Assembly: GCF_000284315.1 (NCBI RefSeq)
Contig: NC_017094.1
Coordinates: 1,209,486-1,273,485, forward strand
Reading direction: 5' to 3'
Source: Leptospirillum ferrooxidans C2-3
GTDB lineage: Bacteria > Nitrospirota > Leptospirillia > Leptospirillales > Leptospirillaceae
Length of the DNA: 64,000 bases
Shown here: in pieces, positions 54,779 to 63,282 of the stretch
How positions within the stretch are numbered: the first letter of the stretch is position 1
Layout: each line of letters opens with the position of its first letter
Made by a program: the position numbers and the translations under genes
The notes under the pieces: model-generated
What the model was told of the DNA's origin: nothing
What the model saw: the letters and a program-made list of their open reading frames with translations, nothing else
Databases searched by the model: none

Positions 54779-54958
54779 AATACGCTCCTTTTTTTAGAAG
54801 AGACTCCATTCTCTTGGGATGAATTGCGTTTCCGGGATAGATTCGGTCTCTATCGATCCGTGTCACCGGATAACGGCATTTGAATGTTATAACACAGGTT
54901 TCCCGAACGGGGTTTGAATCGTCCTGTCTGAAGAAGCAGTGCACCAGGGATCAGTGCT

Positions 54959-55660
54959 TCAGACTTTTTCCAGTTCGTCAGAGACATCTTTCACGGACTG
55001 CTCGATCGTCAGCCCTAAAGTATGTTCAAGAATACCAACCGCCTTTTCTTTCAGGTGGGGGCCTTTCACATCTCTCATCCCGTCACTTGCTCCCACATAC
55101 CCATCCCACAGGATGGTATCGCCCTTGACGAGAAAAAGGTGGAGAGCCACCTGCGCCTTGATAACAGCTCCCCCAGCCATGTCGAAGGTTGAGATGTAGG
55201 TTCCGATTCCGACAACGGAATGATCGATCTGGAACTGGTAATCGATGATGGAGCCGCAGAGGAGCGCTCCCGGGTATGACGTTGATGCCCTGTATGTTCC
55301 ATCTTTTTCTTTTGTAATGTGGCATGCGATATCCGGCCGGTAACGGACATCGGCCCCAAAATCCCGGTATTGCCTGGCAATGGCTTGGGAGACATGCTTC
55401 GGGATGCTTTGAGGCGTTGTGAGCGTCCCTGTCCCCTGCCCCCACCCGGCGACATCCGGCATCGAGTTCGCTCCAAATGAGTAAAGTCGGAAGCGGTGAT
55501 CCTGAAGGGTTGTGACGATCAGGTTCTTGTGGGACATCTGGAGCGAATGATTGACCAATGGCGTGTAGTTCAGTGAAATTTTGTTTTCAGAACAAGCCGG
55601 AAGAAAGATCAAGACAAAAAGTGCCAGAACAGACAGTTTTCGTTTCACCAAACCGCCCAT
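54959..55660 (-). CDS. Lipoprotein of unknown function
   Basis: A 233-aa protein with a basic N-terminus, hydrophobic core and lipobox LPAC (VLIFLPACSENK), thus lipid-anchored. The mature domain contains PGALLCGSIIDYQFQID and HLFLVKGDTILWDGYVG, mixed alpha/beta in look. GGGGAG precedes the ATG. No family recognised. Confidence 0.65.
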   Translation of the reverse strand: MGGLVKRKLSVLALFVLIFLPACSENKISLNYTPLVNHSLQMSHKNLIVTTLQDHRFRLYSFGANSMPDVAGWGQGTGTLTTPQSIPKHVSQAIARQYRDFGADVRYRPDIACHITKEKDGTYRASTSYPGALLCGSIIDYQFQIDHSVVGIGTYISTFDMAGGAVIKAQVALHLFLVKGDTILWDGYVGASDGMRDVKGPHLKEKAVGILEHTLGLTIEQSVKDVSDELEKV

Positions 55661-56223
55661 TTCGCTCCCCTCTTTAAAAGGTCGAGTCCTGATTTTTAGG
55701 AACCTGTTGTTCGGATGGAATATCGTGATGGTTCTCTAAAAGATACCCCATCTATTTTGTGAGCTCAATCATGGATGGGAGATGTGGGAGGAAAGGTGAA
55801 GTTCCGGCTGCCCGATGGATGACGGGCAACCGGAAAAGAAGAATCAGGGAGCGACGGGTGTTCCGATAACAGGCGTTTTGACCGGAGAGGCAATTCCCAG
55901 AAAGGTGGTCATCGTAAAGGGACCGTTTCCTCCGGGTGCGTTTGGTCCACCGTAATGTTTTAATCCTCCAAACCGAAATGACAGTTGCCAACCAATGAAT
56001 TTTTCCTTATTTAGAGGGAGAAAATGTTATTAAATAAAAAAAGTTATTTAATTTAAATTGCTAGCATCTTTTTAAATAATTTTTGTTATCATTTCTATGA
56101 TAGATTATATGAATAGGAGTATTTATCCTTCCCTATTTCAGGGATGGCTCTGGTATCCTGTTTGGACTGGCAGACGGACAGGGCATTGATCCGGTTGATC
56201 CTTTGTCCTTCAGGGAGGGAGAT
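55661..56223 (-). other. 563-base intergenic region with a strong hairpin and a possible gene remnant
   Basis: No gene is confidently supported here. An AT-rich stretch spans 56015-56110. On the minus strand a 50-codon frame from 55996 to 55844 reads a Gly/Pro-rich peptide (GWQLSFRFGG ... PVIGTPVAP) with no ATG, GTG or TTG, only an ATT behind AAGGA. A strong stem (TTCCGG and TGCCCG, 55802-55814, against CGGGCA and CCGGAA, 55823-55835) lies after its stop. It may be the 3' remnant of a lost gene. Confidence 0.35.
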
Positions 56224-57198
56224 ATGAAACATTCAAAACTTTTTGAATGTCATGCAGACGAACTCCGCTTTCTTCCGGGACAAGACAAGGCCCAGGCGGT
56301 CTTTCATTCCCCGGAGGCCAGAAAATCCCATGCGCCCATTCTCCTTCCGGGAATTGCTCTTCCTCAGGCCCTGTCTGCTGTTCTGTTGGAAATTGTCGAG
56401 CAGATGTGGGTCAATGCGGCCCTTTTTGTCCTGTTTGAAATTCCGGATGCCCTCCATCAGGTCAGGGTCTCCCTGCGCCGTCTTGAAAGCTTTTGGGTTC
56501 TTACAAAATACCTTCCCCTTTCTGGGGATCTCCTTCAAAAGATCTCGGAGCTTGAGCGTCTCTCCCGACGATTGCGGGCCAATCTGGCCCCTGCCCGGGA
56601 GTGGGAAATTTTTTTCCAGTCGATTGTTCCGAAGATCAAGAAGCGGTTCTTCTCATCAGAAGACCAATATGACCTCTGTCTTCTTTCCAGGGCCCGGCAA
56701 AAACGTTCGACCCAAAAAGCGGATAAACTCCTGGATTCAAAGCCATTCATGAAGATGATCCTGGAAACCAGGTTGCTCTCGGAGAAATTCTCAAAGCTTG
56801 GGGAGAATGAAAGTCTCGATTCCTTCCGGGCCCGGGCGATTCTTGTTCTTGGACGGGAAGTTCATTCGAGATCTCGTGTGGGAACATCCAGAAAGTGTGC
56901 CCATCGGCTCCGGATTGCCCTGAAAACATTTCGGTACGTTTCAGAGTTCTTTCCTGAAAACAAAAGGGATCACCCGGACAGGCCGGAGCTTGAAACGGTC
57001 CGCGAGGTTTTGGAAAGGCTTGGTCGCCTCAATGACTTTTATAGCCTGAGAAGGAGGTTTACGAAAATGAGAAAACAGGAAGGCTCCCAGAAAGGTCGGA
57101 AGATCATCGGCCGACTCATCATCTGGCTCCGGAGAAAAGAGAAAAGAATCCTGAACTCCATCGGGAGAGTTGATCCGCCATCAATAGGTGCATTCTGA
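56224..57198 (+). CDS. CHAD-domain protein
   Basis: A 324-aa protein with a CHAD domain, a conserved-histidine helical domain thought to bind polyphosphate. Its HQVRVSLRRLESFW motif near residue 85 and RLRIALKTFRYVSEFF later are the two CHAD half-repeats. The chosen start has GGGAGG five bases upstream. It is a single gene. Polyphosphate association is an established idea for CHAD proteins, not shown here. Confidence 0.85.
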   Translation: MKHSKLFECHADELRFLPGQDKAQAVFHSPEARKSHAPILLPGIALPQALSAVLLEIVEQMWVNAALFVLFEIPDALHQVRVSLRRLESFWVLTKYLPLSGDLLQKISELERLSRRLRANLAPAREWEIFFQSIVPKIKKRFFSSEDQYDLCLLSRARQKRSTQKADKLLDSKPFMKMILETRLLSEKFSKLGENESLDSFRARAILVLGREVHSRSRVGTSRKCAHRLRIALKTFRYVSEFFPENKRDHPDRPELETVREVLERLGRLNDFYSLRRRFTKMRKQEGSQKGRKIIGRLIIWLRRKEKRILNSIGRVDPPSIGAF

Positions 57199-57400
57199 AA
57201 ACCAAAACGGATTTCCCGATGATTAATCTTTCCCCTTGACACCATTCCCCAAAATAAGGATCAATGGGCTAAGACAGTGAAGTTCCCTATTTCTGTTCAA
57301 TAGAGCAGATCGAACCGCCCAAGGAAATCACCCGGGTGAAAATGAAAACTTCTCCGGAAAAAATACTCTTCCCCTCCCCTACAAACAGAAGGAGATCATC

Positions 57401-57922
57401 ATGAACCACGTCAACCTCGATGCCATCAGGAAAACAGTCGAAGTCTTCACGAAAGAACCGGAAAAGGCCGTCAAGGAAAATGTCGTGAATGGAGAATGGG
57501 TAATGGAGGAGTCCGGTCCCCAATTCAAGGCAACCCTGTCCTATGAAAAAGGATCGGCAACCCTTACGATGGACAACCCGACGCCCATGGGCGGGACAGG
57601 GAGTGCACCCAATCCGCTTCAGTTTTGTCTTTTTGGAATGGCCTCATGTTTTGCATCCACGTATGTGATGGTCGCGACCCAGAAGGGGGTGGTGATCGAT
57701 AAGCTTTCCATCCAGGTCAAAAACACGGTCGATATGACAAGACCTCTTGGCATCTCTCAAAATCCTTTAACGGACGGAGTCAGGATTTCGTTGACGGTCA
57801 AGAGCAAGGCAAACGAGAGCCTCTTGAAGGAAATTGAAGTTCATTCCCGGGAACAGTGTCCGGCGGTTTATTGTCTGACGAATCCGATTCCCCTTTCGAT
57901 TGAGTTGATTACAGAGAAGTAA
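57401..57922 (+). CDS. OsmC-family protein
   Basis: A 173-aa OsmC/Ohr-type protein. The paired redox cysteines appear in GMASCFASTYV and SREQCPAVYCLT. OsmC proteins reduce organic hydroperoxides. AAGGAGAT precedes the start at four bases. A strong hairpin follows its stop. Confidence 0.85.
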   Translation: MNHVNLDAIRKTVEVFTKEPEKAVKENVVNGEWVMEESGPQFKATLSYEKGSATLTMDNPTPMGGTGSAPNPLQFCLFGMASCFASTYVMVATQKGVVIDKLSIQVKNTVDMTRPLGISQNPLTDGVRISLTVKSKANESLLKEIEVHSREQCPAVYCLTNPIPLSIELITEK

Positions 57923-57954
57923 GGAAGAGGATTCTTTTTGCCCCGATGAGTCTG

Positions 57955-57976
57955 GAGAGGAGGATGCCCTCCTCTC
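57955..57976 (+). terminator. Hairpin after the OsmC gene
   Basis: Nine perfect pairs, GAGAGGAGG with CCTCCTCTC, around a four-base loop. The T-tract is displaced (about 12 bases after), so terminator function is likely but not certain. Confidence 0.45.
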
Positions 57977-58040
57977 TGATCCTTTGCGTTTTTATGGGGA
58001 TCTCCTGAACAATCAGCCGGAGCAGGAAAGCAAAACCTCC

Positions 58041-59156
58041 TCAGCAGATTTCAGGTTGTGGGAAGGGAGAAGGTTCGGCTGAAAAATTTCCCCCTTTTTT
58101 GGGTGTTTCCCAGCAAATCCTGTTTTTTCCCATTTTTTTTGCGCTATACATCAGGTTGTCCGCCCTGTGCAAAAGACTGCTCAGCGTCTCTCCCACCCTG
58201 TATTGTGTCAGTCCAATGCTTACGGTGACCCCGGAACCATCAGAGCGTTTGACATCCCCTTCGATCTGTTTGCGGATCTTTTCCGTGAGGGAATGGGCGG
58301 TGTCAAAAGATTGTCCGGGAATCAGGAGGAGAAATTCTTCCCCTCCAAGCCGGATAAAAGAATCCGATTTTCCGATGGATCGGTGTATGGAGGCAGCGAC
58401 CTGAATAAGAACCTGGTCACCCGTCTGATGTCCATCCTGATCATTGATGGCTTTGAAGTTGTCGATGTCCATGAGAACAACGAACACCGTCATCTCCGGG
58501 TTTCTATCGTTTTGGGTCATCAGGGTGGATAAGTGTCCAAGACCTGCCTTTCGGACCATCGCTCCTGTGAGGCTGTCCACGAGAGCTTCTTTTTTCAGGC
58601 GATTTTGATAGGTATGGATCACCCCATAGTGGTACCAGGCCAGTATCACTGCGACAAGATAGGCGAAAAGGGAGCTCAGGAAGATCGGAAATGAAACCGG
58701 TGGAATGTGGTTCAAAAATGGAAAAGAGAGGTATCCAGCGATAATCCCGATGACCGCCGCGGCATTCCAGAGAAGTGCCTTTTGGTATCCGAGCAAAAAA
58801 AAGTAGGTTAATGGGAAGACCGGATACCAAATGATCATGAGAACTTCATTGAATGACAAAAAGGCGCCAAGAATCTGCTGGAAAAGGATCAACCCCGCAA
58901 ACCCCGTCAACACGTTTCTGTAGCTTTTTCTGTCACGATAGAGAGAGAAAAGAAGAAATGGGGCAATGATCGAGAAAAGAGTGGAAGGGATAACCCGAAA
59001 AAATTCATCTCTGTGAAATTCGATGAATGCCATGATGGCGGAAGAGGCAATTCCGATCGTTCCCGAAATATAGAGGAACCGGATCCTGTCTTTCAGGAAA
59101 TCCTTATCCTCTTCAGGATCGGGATGCATATAAGAATCGCTGTCGCCAGTTGTCAC
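58041..59156 (-). CDS. Membrane-bound diguanylate cyclase
   Basis: A 371-aa protein with about six N-terminal membrane helices and a C-terminal GGDEF domain. The active loop reads RLGGEEFLLLIPG. The RxxD autoinhibitory I-site is replaced by GKSD, so product feedback may be lost. It is predicted to make cyclic-di-GMP. GTG start with GAGGG five bases upstream. No EAL domain. Confidence 0.9.
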   Translation of the reverse strand: MTTGDSDSYMHPDPEEDKDFLKDRIRFLYISGTIGIASSAIMAFIEFHRDEFFRVIPSTLFSIIAPFLLFSLYRDRKSYRNVLTGFAGLILFQQILGAFLSFNEVLMIIWYPVFPLTYFFLLGYQKALLWNAAAVIGIIAGYLSFPFLNHIPPVSFPIFLSSLFAYLVAVILAWYHYGVIHTYQNRLKKEALVDSLTGAMVRKAGLGHLSTLMTQNDRNPEMTVFVVLMDIDNFKAINDQDGHQTGDQVLIQVAASIHRSIGKSDSFIRLGGEEFLLLIPGQSFDTAHSLTEKIRKQIEGDVKRSDGSGVTVSIGLTQYRVGETLSSLLHRADNLMYSAKKMGKNRICWETPKKGGNFSAEPSPFPQPEIC

Positions 59157-59391
59157 AATAACCCTCTCTACTGTGGCTGATCGAAATGGGCCATAAGCGA
59201 GGATGGATAATAGAAGAAAGGAGTCACAGAAAGGTCACTTGCCTATCCGGAATGATGAAAATGGCGGATAGCGCTTCTTTTGGAATTCTAAAGGATCGAT
59301 TGATTTTGTTCAATTTATGGGGGGCAGATGAGCGTGGACTCCATGCCCGGCCAATAATCCTGAAGTCTTCTGATCTCTTCAGACTGGCGAA
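59157..59391 (+). other. Intergenic region upstream of the arsR promoter
   Basis: No gene is supported. A 69-codon plus-strand frame (59186-59395) lacks a good ribosome site and recognisable protein features, and overlaps the promoter. The promoter and operator of arsR follow at 59392. Confidence 0.5.
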
Positions 59392-59420
59392 TTGACATCG
59401 TCAGAGCCCTAAGACATAAT
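59392..59420 (+). promoter_or_regulatory. Sigma-70 promoter of the arsR operon
   Basis: TTGACA (59392-59397), 17-base spacer, CATAAT (59415-59420). The -10 box lies within the left arm of the operator palindrome, so a bound repressor would block polymerase. Confidence 0.75.
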
Positions 59421-59449
59421 TACACTGATCAGTGTAATTATGTCTTAGG
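59408..59449 (+). promoter_or_regulatory. Perfect 42-bp palindromic operator of the ArsR repressor
   Basis: All 21 pairs from the centre (between 59428 and 59429, TGATCA) outward match. Left arm covers the -10 box; the right arm runs into the AGGAGAG ribosome site of arsR. It is a strong autoregulatory operator candidate and would also form an RNA hairpin hiding that site. Confidence 0.85.
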
Positions 59450-59456
59450 AGAGATC

Positions 59457-59870
59457 ATGACGATTCCTTCCCCTTCATCAAAGTTTGTTTCTTCCCAGAC
59501 GCCCGAGATTGAGACGAGACCGCTTATAGACTCTCCTCTCGCAAAGGGCCTTGAGTCCGTTTTTAAAATCCTGGGAAACCACACCAGACTTCGACTGCTC
59601 CACGCGCTCGTTCGCCACCCGGATCTGTGCGTCGGGGAGATTGCAGAAGCCATAGGAATGAAGCCTCAGGCCGTTTCCAACCAGCTTCAGCGTCTTGCCG
59701 ACAAGGGAATCCTTGTTTCCAGGCGAAGTGGGCTGAAAATTCATTACCGGATCGTGGATCCTTGTGTTGTGAGTTTACTAGACAAGGGGCTGTGCCTCGT
59801 CGAAGACCTTCCTCAAAAGAGTCCCTCTGTGCTCAAGATATCTGAGGGGGTCCCCACCTATGAAGAATGA
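59457..59870 (+). CDS. ArsR/SmtB-family metal-responsive repressor
   Basis: A 137-aa winged-helix repressor. The helix-turn-helix is EIAEAIGMKPQAVSNQLQRLADKG, followed by LVSRRSGLKIHYRIVD (wing). The metal-candidate Cys lie in DLCVGE, DPCVVS and GLCLVEDL, the last two resembling the C-terminal Cys site of CmtR-like members. It starts six bases after the operator palindrome. The next gene begins 11 bases before its stop, so they are translated together. The cognate metal is not determined by sequence. Confidence 0.9.
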   Translation: MTIPSPSSKFVSSQTPEIETRPLIDSPLAKGLESVFKILGNHTRLRLLHALVRHPDLCVGEIAEAIGMKPQAVSNQLQRLADKGILVSRRSGLKIHYRIVDPCVVSLLDKGLCLVEDLPQKSPSVLKISEGVPTYEE

Positions 59871-61029
59871 ACCGGCAATCCCGACGGCCTCAAATGTGGC
59901 GGCCGGGCACTTGCTAGAAGCCTCTTTGGCCAGAAAATGCTGGCCATGCGGATGCTTCCACGACGCATTACGTTCTCTTGACACATCTCTTCCTGAATCG
60001 GGGTGGCCGGTGGTTCTTTCGGATGCGATCCGCGGCGGGACAGAAAAACTCACTGAACGCCGCTATGACTGTCTGGGGTGCGAGGTATGCTATCCCGCAC
60101 TGGCGTTGAATGCGTTAAGCGAGGAGGGGGGTGCTGTGTCGCTTGAACCTTGCCCGACGGATCTCCCAAAAGCACAGGAAGGATGGCCACCTCTTCCTGG
60201 GGACTACCGGGTCCTTCGTTACCAGGCACCGGTCGCGGTATGCACTCTGAGCGATGTCCGGTTATTCGAAACACTTTCTAAAAGTGTCGAGACGGGACTT
60301 TCCATTATCGGAACCCTCCATACAGAAAACCTCGGCATCGAACGGATCATCACCAACGTTCTGGGCAATCCCCATATCCGATTTCTGATCGTTTGCGGAG
60401 CGGATTCAAGGCAGTCTGTTGGACATTTGCCAGGACAATCGCTGGTCTCCCTGATGTCAGCAGGGCTCGACGAAAAGGGAAAAATAAATGGAGCGTTGGG
60501 GAAACGGCCGATACTTAAAAACATCGGTCGGGATGCCGTTGAACATTTCCGGAACGTGATCACATTGCTCGATATGCAGGGTGTGGAAAATCAAGACGAA
60601 ATTCTGGCACGGATCCGGGAGTGCACGACCAGAAACCCGGGGCGATCCGATCCTTTTCCATCGCTCCCGACAATCGAGGTTTTGACGGGGGATCTCCCGG
60701 CACGGATGGTTCCCGATCCGGCAGGATATTTTGTCGTCTACCCGGATCCTGCCCGAAAAAAACTTGTTGTTGAACACTATCAGAACAATGGCCGGCTGAA
60801 CAAAGTGATCACAGGGATGGATCCGGCTGAAATCGCCACAACGGCAATCAAATATCGTTTGGTTTCCCGGCTGGACCATGCCGCCTATCTTGGGCAGGAA
60901 CTGGCCCGGGCTGAGGCTTCCCTATTTTCCGGAAGCCGTTATGTGCAGGACCGTGCGCCAGAGTCCCTGTTCACTTCCTCAAATGGTACCGGCGCATGCC
61001 AATGCGTTGAAACCTGTACGGAATCGTGA
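59860..61029 (+). CDS. Cys-rich MtrA-like protein (tetrahydromethanopterin S-methyltransferase subunit A / DUF4346-related)
   Basis: A 389-aa protein. Residues 95-265 resemble MtrA, the corrinoid-binding subunit of methanogen methyltransferase: GDYRVLRYQAPVAVCTLSD, GTLHTENLGIERIITNVLGNPHIRFL, CGADSRQSVGHLPGQSL, GKRPILKN, then a linker and DPAGYFVVYPDPARKKLVVEHY. The putative cobalt-ligand His is retained in GHLPGQ. It is framed by Cys clusters absent from MtrA: C27-x2-C30-x-C32, C71-x2-C74-x2-C77 and C380/C382/C386. It is sandwiched between the ArsR and MerT-like genes by overlaps. A metal- or methyl-handling role is inferred; no reaction is assigned. Confidence 0.8.
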   Translation: MKNEPAIPTASNVAAGHLLEASLARKCWPCGCFHDALRSLDTSLPESGWPVVLSDAIRGGTEKLTERRYDCLGCEVCYPALALNALSEEGGAVSLEPCPTDLPKAQEGWPPLPGDYRVLRYQAPVAVCTLSDVRLFETLSKSVETGLSIIGTLHTENLGIERIITNVLGNPHIRFLIVCGADSRQSVGHLPGQSLVSLMSAGLDEKGKINGALGKRPILKNIGRDAVEHFRNVITLLDMQGVENQDEILARIRECTTRNPGRSDPFPSLPTIEVLTGDLPARMVPDPAGYFVVYPDPARKKLVVEHYQNNGRLNKVITGMDPAEIATTAIKYRLVSRLDHAAYLGQELARAEASLFSGSRYVQDRAPESLFTSSNGTGACQCVETCTES

Positions 61030-61436
61030 TGGAACCAGAAAGGGTAAACAAAGAGCCAGAAGAGGAGAAAGGAAGTATTGGACTGATCTTCGGATTCCTG
61101 ACCTCTGTTTTATCCGTGGGGTGCTGTGCTATTCCGGTGGTTCTGATTTCTCTCGGATTGGGTGGTGCCTGGGCCAGCCGGCTTGAATTTCTGGACCGGG
61201 CTCGTCCTCTTCTTATCGTTTTTTCTCTTCTTTCACTTGGGTGGGGCATCCGACGTTACACGGAACGGGGACAGAAGTCCTTGTGTAAACCGAATGATGG
61301 TCCAGGGATTCGGAGCGATCGGGTACGAAAAGGACTATTCTGGGCGGCTGTCGCCGGAAGTCTTTTGATCCTGCTCCTTCCGTGGATGAGCGCCCACTTT
61401 TTCCACCTGAGATTTTTTGATCGGGATACGGACTGA
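61029..61436 (+). CDS. MerT-like membrane metal transporter
   Basis: A 135-aa inner-membrane protein. TM1 contains the vicinal Cys pair SVGCCAIPVVLISLGLGGAW, the hallmark of MerT, followed by FLDRARPLLIVFSLLSLGWG (TM2) and a third helix. MerT normally also has a cytoplasmic Cys pair; here a single Cys (LCKP) remains. Its start overlaps the upstream stop. Likely imports Hg or a related soft metal; no merP or merA is nearby. Confidence 0.82.
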   Translation: MEPERVNKEPEEEKGSIGLIFGFLTSVLSVGCCAIPVVLISLGLGGAWASRLEFLDRARPLLIVFSLLSLGWGIRRYTERGQKSLCKPNDGPGIRSDRVRKGLFWAAVAGSLLILLLPWMSAHFFHLRFFDRDTD

Positions 61437-61503
61437 TCACCTGTTTCGAGCGGGGGAAGACAGGACAGGCACCCGGGCAGAAATCAGTCTTTATCCGGAC
61501 CGG

Positions 61504-62145
61504 TCACAGTCTCTCTCCAGAAACCATGAGAAGTGATCCAAAAAGGCAGCTGTTTGGTGTAACGGTCTCAAGCACCCTGGCCCATGTCGTTCCTGAAGGC
61601 AGAAAAACAGCGGAATGCATCCTGAGCTTCTGAACTGGCAAATCAGCAAAAAAGCTGGAAATTTCCTGCCGATGATGCCATCGGGCTCCCTGATAAGCCC
61701 CGGTTCCCCCTTCCCGACCCTTATTCCGGTAAAGGAGGCTGTCCCGGTTGAGCCATCCGATGGCAAACCGGCGTTTCGTTACGCGCACGATTTCGCTTGT
61801 GGCCCGCAGTTCGTCGTCGATGAAACAAAGAGCCGCTATAGAAAAGACCCGATCGAAACTTCGGTCAGGAAAAGGGAGTGACCGGGCGTCTCCCCGGATC
61901 CAGCGAATCGTGTCCGGGCCTTTCCTTTTGGCAAAGGCAATCGCGAAAGGATCCGGATCGAGGCCGGTTATATGAAGATCATTTCGAAAGAACCGTCGCG
62001 TGAACCATCCCGTCCCGCACCCGATATCCAGGAGAGAGTCTCCCGCCTGATGATCGAGCGATCGGGAAATCAGGCGATATTCGGTTTCTCCAACCCAAAC
62101 CCCTCTCGGAGATTCATACCAGCCATCGTAGGAAGCGGCATCCAT
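61504..62145 (-). CDS. SAM-dependent methyltransferase
   Basis: A 213-aa class I methyltransferase. The AdoMet motif I is LLDIGCGTGWFTRR, motif II has DPDPFAIAFAK and DARSLPFPDRSFDRVF. It begins YDGWYESPRGVWVGETEYRLI, a segment shared by a group of methyltransferases. The start at 62145 overlaps the cysteine desulfurase stop (TGATG). A longer reading to 62364 is a shadow in the desulfurase. Substrate unknown; metal or metalloid methylation is possible. Confidence 0.82.
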   Translation of the reverse strand: MDAASYDGWYESPRGVWVGETEYRLISRSLDHQAGDSLLDIGCGTGWFTRRFFRNDLHITGLDPDPFAIAFAKRKGPDTIRWIRGDARSLPFPDRSFDRVFSIAALCFIDDELRATSEIVRVTKRRFAIGWLNRDSLLYRNKGREGGTGAYQGARWHHRQEISSFFADLPVQKLRMHSAVFLPSGTTWARVLETVTPNSCLFGSLLMVSGERL

Positions 62146-63282
62146 CAGGAGGTTCGCTCCCGCCATGCGGTGATCAGGAGATTCGCTGAAAAATCGATTT
62201 CCGACTCGGTCGTGAAACGGCCGAGAGTCAGCCGGACTGCACCCAAGGCCCGACTTTTTTCGAGATGCATCGCGAGAAGGACCGGACTCGCCGCATGGAT
62301 TCCCCCATGGCAGGCGCTTCCCGTGGAGGCCGCAATCCCGGGGGTGGCGGAGAGAAGATCCCATCCCTTTACCTTGGGAAAAGAGAGGTTCAGCGTATTG
62401 GGAAGCCGATCCTCAGGATGCCCATTAAGACGGAGTCCGGGGATGGCGGCGGAGAGTCTTCCGTGAAGTTTCTCCCGAAGCCTCTGTATTCTGGCCGGCT
62501 CCTCCCGGAGATTCTCCCGCGCCAGTCGGGCGGCCGTGCCCAAGGCCGCGATATAAGGGACGTTTTCGGTCCCGGGACGAAGCCCTCTTTCATGGCCCGC
62601 ACCTGACATGATCGGAGAGAGCGATATTCCCTCACGTACATACAGGGCCCCAATCCCTTTGGGAGCATAGAATTTGTGGCCGGCAACGGTCAGAAGATCG
62701 GCTCCGATCGTATTCACATCGACGGAGATCTTGCCAATCGCCTGAGCCGCATCAACATGGAACAATGCACCACAGGTGTGGGCAAGGTTCGCAATTTCAC
62801 GCACTGGCTGGATCGTTCCGGTCTCATTGTTGGCGAGCATGACCGATACCAGCGCTGTGTTCTTGCCGAACGCTCTTTCAGCCTCCCGAAGGTCGACACG
62901 ACCGAAGGAATCGACCGGGAGAAGAAGCAGACCCCCAACCCTCCTCCTTCCGGCGTAAAGATGGTTGCAATACCGACGGATGTTCGACGGCTGAAATCAC
63001 AAGGGAGGGGTTGCTTCTTCCCAGTTCCTGAGTGGTGCCCAATATCGCCAGATTGTTGGCCTCGGAAGCGGAACCGGTCAAGACAATCTCGTCCGCTTTC
63101 GCCCCGATCAGAGTCGCCACCTCTGCCCGTGAGAATTCCAGCTGTTCCTTGGCTTCCCGCCCAAAGAAATGATCGGAGGACGGGTTGCCGAAGCGTTCCC
63201 GGAACCAGGGCATCATGGCGTCCACAACCTCCGGATCTACGGGAGTCGTGGCATTGTAATCGAGATAGACCGGCCGAATCAG
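62145..63282 (-). pseudogene. Cysteine desulfurase (NifS/IscS-type), frameshifted
   Basis: Two frames together give a 378-aa PLP-dependent cysteine desulfurase, which mobilises sulfur for Fe-S and thiol biosynthesis. The N-terminal part contains LDYNATTPVDPEVV, HEGNPSS-type GNPSSDHFF and LTGSASEANNLAI. The C-terminal part contains MLANNETGTIQPV, HVDAAQAIGK, the PLP Lys in AGHKFYAPKG and the catalytic Cys in TGSACHGG. The frames meet near 62938-62943, where one extra G in a GGG run explains the shift. The start has no ATG/GTG/TTG; a CTG (63282-63280) overlaps the upstream TGA. Either a sequence error or a true lesion. Confidence 0.75.

Noticed and set aside
59186-59395. 69-aa plus-strand frame before arsR
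   Set aside because: Overlaps the promoter, lacks a ribosome site and has no domain.
62166-62364. Longer start for the SAM methyltransferase
   Set aside because: This stretch overlaps the C-terminal coding of the cysteine desulfurase, and homology to methyltransferases begins only after 62145.
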